DNA of 21,739 bases from an uncultured Eubacteriales bacterium (GCA_958427375.1 CAUABY010000008.1:1-21739); one strand, 5' to 3'; counted from the first letter of the stretch, positions 6,792 to 15,284 are shown. The notes: generated by a model not told the origin, from the letters alone. Numbers and translations are program-made.

Positions 6792-8744
6792 TTATGATGG
6801 CAAAACATTTCGTTTCATGCTGGTATAGGCCAGCAGGATATAGATGGCGTAGATCAGGAAGAAGACAGCCAAGGCGGTGATGACAATCACCAGGGGGCTG
6901 GAGGCCCCCACCATCACCCCCGGCTCCGGGGCGTTGGCCAGATGGAGGAGGAAGGGGACCCCGATGAGCACCGGAGGGACGGCGGGCAGGGCGTAGTAGA
7001 TGGCAAACTGGCGGGTCAGGGTCTTTGCCATCTCCCGGTGGTCCATACCCAGCTTTTGCAGGAGCTGGAACTGCCGCCTGTACCGCTCCGACTCGCTGAG
7101 CTGCTGGATGGTGAGGATGGTGGCGGCGGTCATGGTCAGCGCCAGAGCCAGATAAAACAGGGGGAACACACACAGGGCGGTCTGGGAGGCCACCTCTGCT
7201 TCCTCATTTGCCCGAGTGGTAATGCCGTCCACATATTTGACCGGCTCACTCCAGTCCAGACGGTCATTGTGTAGGCCATACAGGGCATCATACTGTTCCC
7301 GACTCACCGGCAGGGCCGTTTTAGCGGCATAGGTCCTATGGTGGACGGCCAGTCCCTCCGCGGCCTCATCGGGGACAACCAGAATGTAGCCCCGCCCATT
7401 GGTGATGCCGCCGCTCTGGGACAGGTGCTCCGTGTAGACGCCTCCCGGCTGGAGGGTGGTGTCCCCACAGGTCAGGGGCTGGGTATATGTTCGCAACGGT
7501 TCCTCCAGGTAGGTCATGCAGTGGAAGAGGTACTGTCCCTCCTTCAGTTCCACCGTCCGGTAGCCGGCGATGGACCGCAGGGCGGCGTAGTCGCTGTACC
7601 GGAGCACCGGGTCCTGGTCGTAGTTGTAGTAGTAATAGACGGTCTGGGTTTCGATGTAGTCCCGCACCATGGGACTGTTGGTGAGATAGACCTGATACTC
7701 CACCGACTGCTCCACCGGGATGTTTTTTCCGATATAGTCCAGATAGAGGCCGTGATCCCGGTCCGGGTCGTCAATGCTGATGAACAAATCAAAGCAAGCG
7801 GTGTCCGCCGCCCGGCCGGTGAAAAGGCCCCGGAAGACCAGTCCCGTCCCCTCAGAGACGAGGGTGGCGGTGAGGACCATGGAGATAGTGGCCATGAGCA
7901 CCCCCATGGTGGCCAGCTTGGCGGTGAGGGTACGGAAGACCAGCAGGGTCACGCCCCGGTATTTCCGGGCAGGCCGCTTGTCAAAGTAGGCGGGCACCCC
8001 GGAGGCGAAGCTGAGGAAGAAACCGAAGAGGAACAAGATCAGACACCCCGCCCCGGCGGTGGTGACGGCAAGGTCCCGCACCAGAATCAAAAGTATTCCG
8101 ACGCCCCCCAGCACGAGAGAGACGGCAAAGACCCGGCGCCGGTTTTTTTCCGTCCCGATGACCGCCCCCTCGTTGCGCCGGTCGGAGTAAATTAGGTCGT
8201 GAATTTTGGTCTTGCGGATATATTTCCGGCTGCGGCGCTGGGCGTGGAGGTAGATCAGGGCGAAGCAGGCCGCCGTCAGCGCCAGGGCGGGGTGGGAGAA
8301 GCCGAAGGCGAAAGTGTATGGCAGCTTGAACAGGGCCAGCGCCATAGCCCGGAATGCCTGGTAGAGCAATCCGCCCAGGGCGGTCCCCAGCACCAGGGCA
8401 CAGCCCCCCACGGCCAGATTCTCTTGAAAGAAGAGCCGGGCCACCTGCCTGTTTTCCAGGCCGATGAGCAGGTAGGCACCCAATTCCCGGCCCCGGCGCA
8501 GGAGCATAAACTTGGGGGCGTAGGCCACCAGCCACCCGAAGACGCACACCACCACCACGGTGGCCATGGCAATCATCAGGGGGAGCATCTCCATCCCATC
8601 GGACAGGGTTTTGATCTCCCGGGAGAAGGTCAGCGCGTTGAAGGAGTAGAGCAGGGCGGCGGCCATCACCACCGTGACAAAGTAGACCAGATAGTCCCTG
8701 GCCTGGCGGCGGGCGTTGCGCAGGGAGAGTTTAGATAACGTCAC
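6792..8744 (-). CDS. BceB-like ABC transporter permease (FtsX family)
   Basis: A membrane protein of about 650 residues with the 10-helix BceB layout: helix 1 in DYLVYFVTVVMAAALLYSFN (about 18-38), three more before about residue 160, a pair at about 210-260, helix 7 in LATMGVLMATISMVL, then a large extracytoplasmic part of roughly 220 residues, and three final helices including the FtsX-type FPLFYLALALTMTAATILTI. Such permeases work with a BceA ATPase to free cell-wall lipid intermediates from antimicrobial peptides, and they form a sensory complex with the kinase. The GTG at 8744 is preferred (VTLSKLSLRNARRQ, GGGGGG upstream); an ATG 30 bases earlier lies within the ATPase gene. It overlaps that gene by 14 bases. 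The drug cannot be predicted. Confidence 0.88.
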   Translation of the reverse strand: MTLSKLSLRNARRQARDYLVYFVTVVMAAALLYSFNALTFSREIKTLSDGMEMLPLMIAMATVVVVCVFGWLVAYAPKFMLLRRGRELGAYLLIGLENRQVARLFFQENLAVGGCALVLGTALGGLLYQAFRAMALALFKLPYTFAFGFSHPALALTAACFALIYLHAQRRSRKYIRKTKIHDLIYSDRRNEGAVIGTEKNRRRVFAVSLVLGGVGILLILVRDLAVTTAGAGCLILFLFGFFLSFASGVPAYFDKRPARKYRGVTLLVFRTLTAKLATMGVLMATISMVLTATLVSEGTGLVFRGLFTGRAADTACFDLFISIDDPDRDHGLYLDYIGKNIPVEQSVEYQVYLTNSPMVRDYIETQTVYYYYNYDQDPVLRYSDYAALRSIAGYRTVELKEGQYLFHCMTYLEEPLRTYTQPLTCGDTTLQPGGVYTEHLSQSGGITNGRGYILVVPDEAAEGLAVHHRTYAAKTALPVSREQYDALYGLHNDRLDWSEPVKYVDGITTRANEEAEVASQTALCVFPLFYLALALTMTAATILTIQQLSESERYRRQFQLLQKLGMDHREMAKTLTRQFAIYYALPAVPPVLIGVPFLLHLANAPEPGVMVGASSPLVIVITALAVFFLIYAIYILLAYTSMKRNVLPS

Positions 8745-9489
8745 TGACGTCACCCCCCAGCGCGGCCAGCACATCCAGAATCTCGTGGTAAAACACCGGT
8801 CTGCCCCGGTCCCCCCGGAGCAGTTCGTTAAACACCCGGCCGTCCTTGAGGAACAGCACCCGTTTGGCGTAGCTGGCGCTGTAGGCGTCGTGAGTGACCA
8901 TGAGGATGGTGGCCCCCATGTCCCGGTTCATCCGGGTCATAATCTCCAGCAGATTTTTGGACGCCTTGGAGTCCAGGGCTCCGGTTGGCTCATCGGCCAG
9001 CAGCAGGGACTGCCCCGCCACCATGGCCCGGGCACAGGCCGCCCGCTGCTTCTGGCCCCCGGACACCTGGTAGGGGAATTTTTCCAGAATGTCGGAGATG
9101 CTCAGCTTCCGGGCCATCTCCCGCACTCGATTCTGGACCGTGCGGGCGTCCTGTCGGTTCAGAGAGAGGGCCAGCCCGATGTTCTCCTCGATGGTCAGGG
9201 TGTCCAGCAGGTTGAAGTCCTGGAAGACAAAGCCCAGCCGCTCCCGGCGAAACCGGGCCAGTTTCTCCTCGGACAGGTCGGCAATGTTCACCCCATCCAG
9301 CAGGATCTTCCCCGCGCTGACGGTGTCGATGGTGGAGATGCAGTTGAGCAGGGTGGTCTTCCCGCTGCCCGACGCTCCCATAATAGCCAGAAACTCCCCG
9401 GCCTCCACGTCAAAGCTCACCCGGTCCAGGGCTTTGGTGACATTGTTCCTGCTCCCGTAATATTTTTCAATGTTTTGTACCTGCAGCAT
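8731..9489 (-). CDS. BceA-like ABC transporter ATP-binding protein
   Basis: A 252-residue ATPase of the MacB/LolD/BceA group that drives the adjoining permease. The Walker A motif GASGSGKTT is at 38-46, the Q-loop FVFQDFNLL at 87-95, the signature VSGGQKQR at 142-149, Walker B LLLADEPTGALDS at 162-174, and the switch His200 in MVTHD. The start has AGGAGG eight bases upstream. The 72-bp gap between this gene and the kinase gene carries the likely RR-controlled promoter, so bceAB-type induction separate from basal expression of the regulators is expected. Confidence 0.94.
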   Translation of the reverse strand: MLQVQNIEKYYGSRNNVTKALDRVSFDVEAGEFLAIMGASGSGKTTLLNCISTIDTVSAGKILLDGVNIADLSEEKLARFRRERLGFVFQDFNLLDTLTIEENIGLALSLNRQDARTVQNRVREMARKLSISDILEKFPYQVSGGQKQRAACARAMVAGQSLLLADEPTGALDSKASKNLLEIMTRMNRDMGATILMVTHDAYSASYAKRVLFLKDGRVFNELLRGDRGRPVFYHEILDVLAALGGDVSDVI

Positions 9490-9559
9490 AGCGGTTGCCT
9501 CCTTTGCACCTATGGTACACCAAAGGCAAGGGATGTTGTAGCGATTTCATATTGATTTA

Positions 9560-9577
9560 CCTTACAGTTTTGTAAGG
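9560..9577 (-). promoter_or_regulatory. BceR-type operator TTACA-N4-TGTAA
   Basis: The perfect dyad CCTTACA-AAAC-TGTAAGG (minus strand) matches the TnACA-N4-TGTAA binding motif I recall for BceR-like regulators. It overlaps the last codons and stop of the kinase gene and sits about 70-90 bases upstream of the ATPase start. A weak -10 TACCAT with a poor -35 lies downstream, as is common for activator-dependent promoters. Confidence 0.7.
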
Positions 9578-10572
9578 TTTTCCTTCGCGGGAAAGGTCAG
9601 CGTCACAGTCGTTCCAGCCCCCTCCTGTGAAACGATGTGCAACTCCAAATCCAGGAAAGAGGCCAGCTTCCTGCACAGATACAGGCCCATGCCGGTAGAA
9701 CCGCCGCGAGCCCGTCCGTTGCTGCCGGTGAAGCCTCGCTCAAACACACGAGGCAACTCATGAGCAGGGATACCGATGCCGTTATCGTGAACAATAAGCT
9801 GGGTCTGCCTCCCAAGCGGCTTGGTGGAAAGGGTGATGACCGGTTCCGGTCCCCGATAACGGGCGGCGTTTTGGAACAGCTGCCCCAGGATAAAGACCAC
9901 CCATTTTTCATCGGTATAGATTTTGCAGTCCAGCCCCTCTGTTTCCACCCGGACACCGCTCTGGATGAGCAGGGAACGGTGGTTTTCAATGGCCTGCGCG
10001 GCGATTTTTCCCAAGTCCGCCTGCCGGAACAGGCAGTCCTGCTCCGGGTTCTCCGCCCGTGCGTAGAACAAGACCCGCTCTATATGCGCTTCGATTTGGG
10101 ACAGTTCCGCAGTCAATTTCCGGCGGGTTTCTCCGTCCAGGTCCCGGCAAGTGAGCCGGGCGGCAGTGATGGGGGCCTTGATTTCATGCACCCATTGCTC
10201 CACATAGTCCCGGTACTCCCGCTGGGAGGCTTCCGCGTCAGACACCGCCCCAGTCATATCCCGCCCCGCCCGGCGGGTCAAATTGAACAACCGTCGTTCA
10301 TAGAGATTTTTTGGGGGCGGAGCACACTCGGTAAACAGGTATTTTCGATCCAGGCTGTCCAGAATGGATTCCAGCTCCCGAAGGCGCGCCCGCTGGGAAA
10401 GAAAGTCAGACAGCTGTATCGCGCAAAAGGGCAGCAGAAATACCGCCGCCAAAATCGCCAGCACGCCGGACTGGGTTCCGGTGGCCCGGAGAAACAGGGC
10501 GGCCATTGTGAAGCAAAGCAGCTGTGTTATGACCCGGAACAGCCGGTCCGATAAAAATTCCCGAAGCGTCAT
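9562..10572 (-). CDS. BceS-like intramembrane-sensing histidine kinase
   Basis: A 336-residue sensor kinase. Two N-terminal helices (about 12-30 and 36-54) are joined by only a few external residues, so there is no sensor domain; BceS-type kinases take their signal from the transporter. The phosphorylated histidine is His129 in QWVHEIKAPITAARL, the diagnostic WVHEIK form of this group. The ATP-binding part shows the N box QLFQNAARYRG, the G1 box HDNGIGIPAHELPRVFERGF and the G2 box GSTGMGLYLCRKLA. The ATG at 10572 overlaps the regulator stop as ATGA; the upstream extension of the frame lies within the regulator gene. Translational coupling is likely. Confidence 0.93.
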   Translation of the reverse strand: MTLREFLSDRLFRVITQLLCFTMAALFLRATGTQSGVLAILAAVFLLPFCAIQLSDFLSQRARLRELESILDSLDRKYLFTECAPPPKNLYERRLFNLTRRAGRDMTGAVSDAEASQREYRDYVEQWVHEIKAPITAARLTCRDLDGETRRKLTAELSQIEAHIERVLFYARAENPEQDCLFRQADLGKIAAQAIENHRSLLIQSGVRVETEGLDCKIYTDEKWVVFILGQLFQNAARYRGPEPVITLSTKPLGRQTQLIVHDNGIGIPAHELPRVFERGFTGSNGRARGGSTGMGLYLCRKLASFLDLELHIVSQEGAGTTVTLTFPAKENLTKL

Positions 10573-11234
10573 AACTGATACCCCATTCCCCGGCGGGTTT
10601 TGATAAAACCGGGCAGGCCGAGCTCCTCCAGCTTGGCCCGCAGGCGGGTCATATTCACGCTGAGGGTGTTGTCGTCGATATAAATCTGACTGTCCCATAG
10701 GGCGTCGATCAGGTCGGCCCGGGAGACGATTTTCCCCTGATTTTCCATGAGATAGGCCAGAATTTTCAGCTCGTTACGGGTCAACTCCGCCACTTTCCTA
10801 TTTGCCTCCGCTGTCCCTCTGGTCAGGTGGAGGATGAGACCTTTGGCATCCAGGATGTCCGGCTCCGCAGGGCCGCCGCTCCGGCGCAGCACCGCCTTGA
10901 TCCGGGCCAGCAGTACCGGGATGTTGTAGGGCTTGGTGATATAGTCGTCCCCGCCCAGGCTGAGAGCCTGTAGTTCGTCACTGACCGAGTCCCGGCTGGT
11001 AACGAAAATAATCGGTATACGACTGGACCTCCGGATATCGGCACACAGTGACATCCCGTCCCGGCCTGGCAGCCCCAGGTCCAGCAAAATCAGGTCGGGG
11101 GAGAAATCTGAGACCTGCCGGGCGACGTCTGTAAAATCGGTCACCGCAGCAATCTGATAGCCCTCGTTGGACAGTAGCAGAGTCAGCTCCTCCCGAATGG
11201 CGGAATCATCCTCCACAATGATGATTTTAGTCAT
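10569..11234 (-). CDS. BceR-like OmpR-family response regulator
   Basis: A 221-residue DNA-binding regulator, first gene of the minus-strand module. The receiver domain has acidic residues EDD (8-10), phospho-acceptor Asp52 in LILLDLGLPGRDG, Thr78 in FVTSRD and Lys100 in DDYITKPY. The C-terminal half (about 125-221) is an OmpR/PhoB winged helix with LTRNELKILAYLMENQGK, DNTLSVNMTRLRAKLEELG and the closing KTRRGMGYQL. The start has GGAGGTGG upstream and follows a good promoter. Its predicted target is the dyad in front of the ATPase gene. Confidence 0.95.
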   Translation of the reverse strand: MTKIIIVEDDSAIREELTLLLSNEGYQIAAVTDFTDVARQVSDFSPDLILLDLGLPGRDGMSLCADIRRSSRIPIIFVTSRDSVSDELQALSLGGDDYITKPYNIPVLLARIKAVLRRSGGPAEPDILDAKGLILHLTRGTAEANRKVAELTRNELKILAYLMENQGKIVSRADLIDALWDSQIYIDDNTLSVNMTRLRAKLEELGLPGFIKTRRGMGYQL

Positions 11235-11264
11235 TACGCTAATCCACCTCCCGCAGCTTGCTTT

Positions 11265-11293
11265 ATATTAGCATAGCTGGAGAGGTGTGTCTA
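11265..11293 (-). promoter_or_regulatory. Promoter of the Bce-type module
   Basis: On the minus strand TAGACA (11288-11293), 17 bases, TAATAT (11265-11270), with TGC before the -10 (extended -10). It lies about 30 bases upstream of the regulator ATG. Confidence 0.6.
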
Positions 11294-12004
11294 CTGCAAA
11301 GACAGTCTTATACAGCGGTCTGTGGCATCTGGCAGCTTCGGCAATTGCGACGAACGGCGAGGTGAACCGAGGGGACGCAAGAGAAGCAGGATAAAGGCGT
11401 GGCGTCTTGTGCCGCCACGCCGATTCACACCGTCCCGCAGTGCGGGCCGGGGAGACGAAAAGCGGGAGTCTTGAGGCGTAATTCCTACGTTTTCCAGATT
11501 TTTGTTCGGTCTGTCAATGGCGTCAATATATAGATGCTGGCTCCTGATTTGACGTCTGGCAGCCCGTAATGCTTACAGCAGCAACGAGTTTGGCGGGGTC
11601 AACAATGGCTCAGCTAAGAATTTCCCCGCTTTTCCGCAAAGATGAGGAGCTGAAACTTCAGTGTAGTGCAGAGGAAAAGAAGTTGCCAACAGCCCAGTGA
11701 ATCCCCGTGTTTCGGCCTGTAAGCCGCTGTGTGCGGTTTTGCTGTAGGACGGCGCCAGAGACCTAGGGCAAAGAACAAAGCCACGTGTCGAGGCTTTGTG
11801 TGCTGCGGTCAGCGAAAACAGCGAATCGAAATGAATTGTCTCTGGGTTGTACCAGCGTATACAAATAGAATAAGGCGAAGCAGTATGCAGATTTTGATAC
11901 GCTGAAAACAAAGAGAACCCCATCCCGGCAAATGATAACTTTCTGATAACTCTGCCCTGACCTCCTGGCTATTATGCCAAAGCTGTGGTATGTTGTGTCG
12001 CTGA
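11294..12004. other. 711-bp structured non-coding stretch of element A
   Basis: I find no supportable gene here; the open frames lack ribosome sites and protein-like composition. The stretch contains a perfect 9-bp hairpin, GGCGTGGCG (11396-11404) with CGCCACGCC (11413-11421), followed by CCCGC-AGT-GCGGG near 11434. A wider pair, CAGCGTAT (11853) and ATACGCTG (ending 11904), lies before the integrase gene. Position and structure would suit an origin of transfer or an integrase leader, but no nick-site consensus can be recognised. Confidence 0.4.
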
Positions 12005-12019
12005 ATGGAGGCGATACAA

Positions 12020-13006
12020 GTGGCAAAACGCAGAGCCAATGGCGAGGGCAGCATACGAAAACGGCCGGACGGCCGGTGGGAGGGCCGCTACACCGCCGGG
12101 CGGGACCCGAAAACCGGAAAGACCGTCTACAAAAACGTCCTCGGCAAGACCCAGGCAGAGGTGAAGGCGAAGCTGAAGCGGGCAATCCAGGAAAACATGG
12201 AGGTGGACACTCTCAAGGCGGAGAAGTACACGGTCGGGCAGCGGATGGATATCTGGTTTGAGAACTACGCCAAGATCAAGGTGCGGCCCTCCTCCCACAA
12301 TACCTACCGGGGGTACATCGACAATCACATCAAGCCGAATATCGGCAAAATCCAGCTGAACAAGCTGACTACTCTGGAAATGCAAAAGCTGTACAAAAAG
12401 CTGCTGTCTAAGGGCAGAGTGGACCGAACTGAGGCGAAAGGGCAACCTAAAGGTCTCAGCCCCAAGACAGTGCGGAACATCCACCAGGTCATCTCCTCTG
12501 CAATGGATTTTGCCAGGAGCCAGAAGCTGATTGCGGTCAATCCCACGGAGGGCTGTGCTCTGCCGAAGCTGGAACACCAGGAGATGAAGACGCTCCCAGT
12601 GGAACAGTTGGCATCCTTTCTACGAGAAGCCAAGGACAGCAGTGTCTTCGAGATGTACTACATTGAACTGGCCACAGGGCTACGTCAGGGAGAACTCCTC
12701 GGGCTGAAGTGGGAGGACCTTGATTTGGAGCAGGGCACCCTCCGGGTTCAGCGGCAGGTCTCGAGAATCAATGGAGAAGTAGTGGAAGCCCCGCTGAAAA
12801 CAAAAAATTCCTACCGCACCATCTCCCTGGGAGCGGATGCGGTAGGAATTTTGAAAGAGCAGAGGAAGAAATGTGGAGGCGGCCCCTATGTGTTCCCCTC
12901 TTCGACAGGTGGGCCGATCTCCCCGGACAGCGTCCTCCAGATGCTCCACCGGGTATTGAAACGGGCGGGCCTGCCAAAAGTCAGATTTCACGACTTGAGG
13001 CATACT
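12020..13006 (+). pseudogene. int: Tyrosine integrase, 5' part (interrupted)
   Basis: The first 329 codons of a Tn916/lambda-type integrase that joins att sites of element A. The N-terminal arm-binding (AP2-like) domain is visible as RRANGEGSIRKRPDGRWEGRY, then a SAM-like core-binding domain (about 70-170), then the catalytic domain with the first arginine in ELATGLRQGELLGLKWEDL (Arg222) and HDLRH (His324, Arg327, His328). After T329 the frame changes to unrelated VTIKLSLF and stops at 13099; the missing GH and Tyr block is found at 14882-15058. The GTG at 12020 is preferred (GGAGG eight bases before it, VAKRRANGEGS start common in this family); an ATG at 12005 overlaps that ribosome site. 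Confidence 0.88.
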
Positions 13007-13218
13007 GTGACTATCAAGCTCTCACTGTTTTGCTCAATTTATCAAAGGGGTATCCACTTTTTTCGTTTATACCGCACAAGTTTTGGGGGTTTTGCCTGAA
13101 ATTAACCTCAAGCATATCTCCTATGTCTTGAACATGACATAAGGGGATTAAATCATGAAATCATTTTTTCTTAGGTGTATATCCTGAAAAAGCGGTTGCC
13201 CTACTTGGGGGCACACAA

Positions 13219-13251
13219 AAGTCAGAGTACGCAAAAAGCGTACTCTGACTT
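13219..13251 (-). terminator. Terminator hairpin of the inserted gene
   Basis: Perfect 14-bp inverted repeat AAGTCAGAGTACGC (13219-13232) and its complement (13238-13251) around five A's. On the minus strand it is followed by TTTTGTG. It lies about 230 bases past the stop of the inserted membrane protein gene. Confidence 0.6.
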
Positions 13252-13481
13252 GATTGAGGAATGTGTACTTACCATACGAACTATGCCGTCATTTCCTCTA
13301 GGTGGATAAAATGAAAGTATTCCCATGTATTGTATGTGGTAAATCATATGAATAACGGGTGTGCTACATTAATCACTAGTCATCATGTTACCTCCTATCT
13401 AGCGATAGTGTCTCCAAAAGCCTCCTATAGTTCTAGTGTACCTGTTTTTCTCCCACTTGTAAAGACCTTTCTTCAAAATCC

Positions 13482-14462
13482 TTACGGAGAATTTGCGCCT
13501 TGCGCTACAACAGGTGCAGAGCTGCGGTCTGTAAAGATCCACTCAAGCCTGTAGTATCGGAGAAGATCCGGTTTGTCGAACTTATATTGGTAATAAGAGA
13601 GATTTCCCACCCGCTCCAGCTTAACAGGCTTAGGTCCGGAGAGGATAAAATCGCATGTAGAATCAGCGGTGACCATCTGTTTACATGATTGAATCATGCC
13701 TGGTGGCGCGGTAATCTTGAGAGAGAGCTGTTCAGTGGGGCACTTAATCAGGCGGGCTAAGAATGGCATCATCTGGTGTTTAGTGTCGGTGACCTTGGTT
13801 TCGATGCAGTAAGTACCCTTATCGCTAGCAGGTTTTTCTTCGGGAAAAGTAACAGTAACCTTAAAAATAGATGCGCTACTCGCCGCTTCCGTCAGATGGT
13901 ATCCTCTTTGGAGGGATGTTTTGTCCAACTGACTACCGCCATAGCCGTCTCCAGTCCAAGTCATTGTATGGGATATGGAGTCCAAAGACTCGTCTTTGAC
14001 GCAGAAGGAGATGGTCTGCCTTTGAGTGATATGTTCTCGATCCTCAAAGAAAAGTTCGATTTCTGCGTTGGTGATTACATATCTGGATTCAAGTGGCGGG
14101 AAAGTGGGGACAACGGCCTCGGAATTCATTCTTTCCTTGTCTGCGACTAATTGTGTGCGTTCCGCGTCCAACTGCTCCCGTTCTGCCTTCAACTTGCGGT
14201 ATGTATGGATACCGATAATAAGGTAAATCAGCAAACCAACGATGTTAAGAGCACAGATTACTACACAGAAGCCAAGCAGAATACGACTTTGAAGCGGGAT
14301 GTTACCGCCTGCCGACAATATATTCCATGTTTCCCCGCTCTTTTTTAGTCCAAAAATGCTGAGCACCAGTAGGCCGCCGTTTTTAACCCAGTCCCAAATA
14401 GCTCCTGGAAAAACAATTTGCGTAAAAAAATGTTTTATAGAATCCTTGAGCTGTTCTCGCAT
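13482..14462 (-). CDS. Unrecognised membrane protein: two helices, coiled coil, beta-rich domain
   Basis: A 326-residue protein I do not recognise. From the ATG at 14462 (AAAGGA about nine bases upstream; a TTG seven codons earlier overlaps that site) there are two hydrophobic stretches: VKNGGLLVLSIFGL (about 27-40) and ILLGFCVVICALNIVGLLIY (about 61-80). A charged heptad-like helix, RKLKAEREQLDAERTQLVAD, follows at about 87-106. The rest (about 120-326) is rich in alternating beta-type segments such as ISFCVKDESLDSISHTMTW and YCIETKVTD, with a Cys-containing end, LEWIFTDRSS. This is a membrane-anchored cytosolic sensor or effector layout, as also seen in some conflict-system proteins. It is the only gene of the insertion in the integrase, and its GC is lower than that of the neighbours. 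Confidence 0.75.
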   Translation of the reverse strand: MREQLKDSIKHFFTQIVFPGAIWDWVKNGGLLVLSIFGLKKSGETWNILSAGGNIPLQSRILLGFCVVICALNIVGLLIYLIIGIHTYRKLKAEREQLDAERTQLVADKERMNSEAVVPTFPPLESRYVITNAEIELFFEDREHITQRQTISFCVKDESLDSISHTMTWTGDGYGGSQLDKTSLQRGYHLTEAASSASIFKVTVTFPEEKPASDKGTYCIETKVTDTKHQMMPFLARLIKCPTEQLSLKITAPPGMIQSCKQMVTADSTCDFILSGPKPVKLERVGNLSYYQYKFDKPDLLRYYRLEWIFTDRSSAPVVAQGANSP

Positions 14463-14881
14463 AACAAAAATCCTTTCAGACAAATTTAAAATAATTTAAA
14501 ATAAGTATACCACGAAATTTGTCGAAAGGAAATAGGTGTCGCAAAAGAATTTGGAAAAAATAACAGTAGGTCGGGTTCACGTTTTGCCTCTTGCTTCCAT
14601 CATGTTAGGGGTATTTTGAAAACCAGAAATTTACGGAAATAGGATAATCCCCCCAACAGGTCTAATCCATAGTACCTTTTCTTATGGCGATGCCCTAGGA
14701 ACCCATTTTTAACCTTCTTTTCAGCTCGAGAAAATTTGTCCTTTAAGTGCAGCCCTGGTTTTTCACCCCCTCCTGCAGCCCCTGTTTTAGGGCCGTTTTT
14801 TAGTGGAAAAAGAACAGGGGCAAACCGCCAACCCGTTGCAACGCAAGGGTTTTCCGATTTATCCTTATTATGCCATAAGGG
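14463..14881. other. Non-coding right flank of the insertion, with inverted repeats
   Basis: No supportable gene. CCCCTGTT (14779-14786) pairs with AACAGGGG (14813-14820) around 26 bases, and AACCC (14830-14834) pairs with GGGTT (14847-14851) around the self-complementary GTTGCAAC. These sit within 110 bp of the right junction and could be recognition structures of whatever moved this DNA. The AT-rich start (about 14480-14530) probably holds the promoter of the membrane protein gene. Confidence 0.4.
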
Positions 14882-15058
14882 CACACATTCGCCACGGTAG
14901 CCCTGCAAAACGGGGTGGACATCAAGACCGTCTCCGGAATGCTGGGGCATTACTCGGCGGGATTTACCCTGGACACCTACGCCCACGTGACCACGGCAGC
15001 ACAGAGGGAAGCGGCGAAAACCATGAGCAGTGTCCTCTCCAGTGCTCTCCAGCCCTAA
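14882..15058 (+). pseudogene. int: Tyrosine integrase, 3' part
   Basis: The frame opens with H-T-F-A-T-V-A-L-Q-N-G-V and continues VSGMLGHYSAGFTLDTYAHV to the TAA at 15056. It supplies the missing catalytic GH (GHYSAG) and the nucleophilic tyrosine in DTYAHVTTA. Joined to the 5' part it gives about 385 residues, the normal size of this family. It has no start codon or ribosome site of its own. An excision restoring the reading frame would be needed for function. Confidence 0.88.
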
Positions 15059-15065
15059 AGGGGGC

Positions 15066-15100
15066 CCCCATCGAAGCCCAGCGAAGCGGGTTCGATGGGG
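15066..15100 (+). terminator. 10-bp hairpin after the integrase
   Basis: CCCCATCGAA (15066-15075) and TTCGATGGGG (15091-15100) are exact complements, eight bases after the integrase stop. There is no T run, so the role as terminator or as attachment-region structure is open. Confidence 0.4.
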
Positions 15101-15182
15101 AGAGGACGAACAGCGAAATGAGCGAGTTTTTGGCTTAAGCCAGAAACGAGTAATATGGAGCTTGTGAGGACGATTTCCCGTA

Positions 15183-15201
15183 TGGGTCAAAATATGGGTC
15201 A
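15183..15201 (+). repeat. Arm-type integrase site pair, right end of element A
   Basis: TGGGTCA heptamers at 15183 and 15195, 12-base offset, 90 bases from the right att copy, between it and the integrase. Same motif and offset as at 6758 and 15449. Confidence 0.6.
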
Positions 15202-15252
15202 GAAAACGACCGCAAAAATAAACCGCCAGAAAAAGTGATTAAAAGCAAAAAT

Positions 15253-15284
15253 AATCCTCTGATTTCAAGCGAAATCAGAGGATT
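15253..15284 (-). terminator. Terminator next to the right att copy
   Basis: Perfect 13-bp stem (15253-15265 and 15272-15284) with a 6-base loop, followed on the minus strand by ATTTTTGCTTTT. It takes the same position relative to the tRNA-like 3' end as the hairpin at 6557-6594 but has a different sequence. Confidence 0.65.

Larger units (their letters stand above)
13007..14881. mobile_element. Foreign ~1.88-kb insertion splitting the integrase gene
   Basis: The DNA between the two integrase parts is unrelated to them: lower in GC, with one minus-strand membrane protein gene and non-coding flanks of about 470 and 420 bp. The flanking integrase codons join almost perfectly (H-T on the left, H-T-F-A on the right), so this is an insertion, not two unrelated fragments. 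I see no transposase, no clear terminal inverted repeat and only an imperfect CATAC/CACAC overlap at the ends. The left end holds a 43-codon minus-strand frame ending ...PFDKLSKTVRA-stop at about 13014, of unknown meaning. Confidence 0.6.

Noticed and set aside
7338..8195. Plus-strand open frame of 285 codons, and similar ones at 8199-8738, 8716-9555 and 9637-10554
   Set aside because: All mirror the minus-strand Bce-type genes, lack ribosome sites and are low-complexity Gly/Gln/His-rich translations.
11573..11923. Minus-strand open frame of 116 codons before the integrase
   Set aside because: No ribosome site, no hydrophobic or domain pattern, and the composition looks like translated non-coding DNA.
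13007..14881. Insertion in the integrase gene as a group II intron
   Set aside because: The left end GTGAC is superficially like an intron start, but there is no domain V-like motif, no reverse transcriptase, and the only gene lies in the opposite direction.
14600..15190. Minus-strand open frame of 196 codons at the right end of the insertion
   Set aside because: It spans the insertion junction and runs antisense through the certain integrase 3' part, so it cannot be one ancestral gene; only its last ~45 codons look protein-like.
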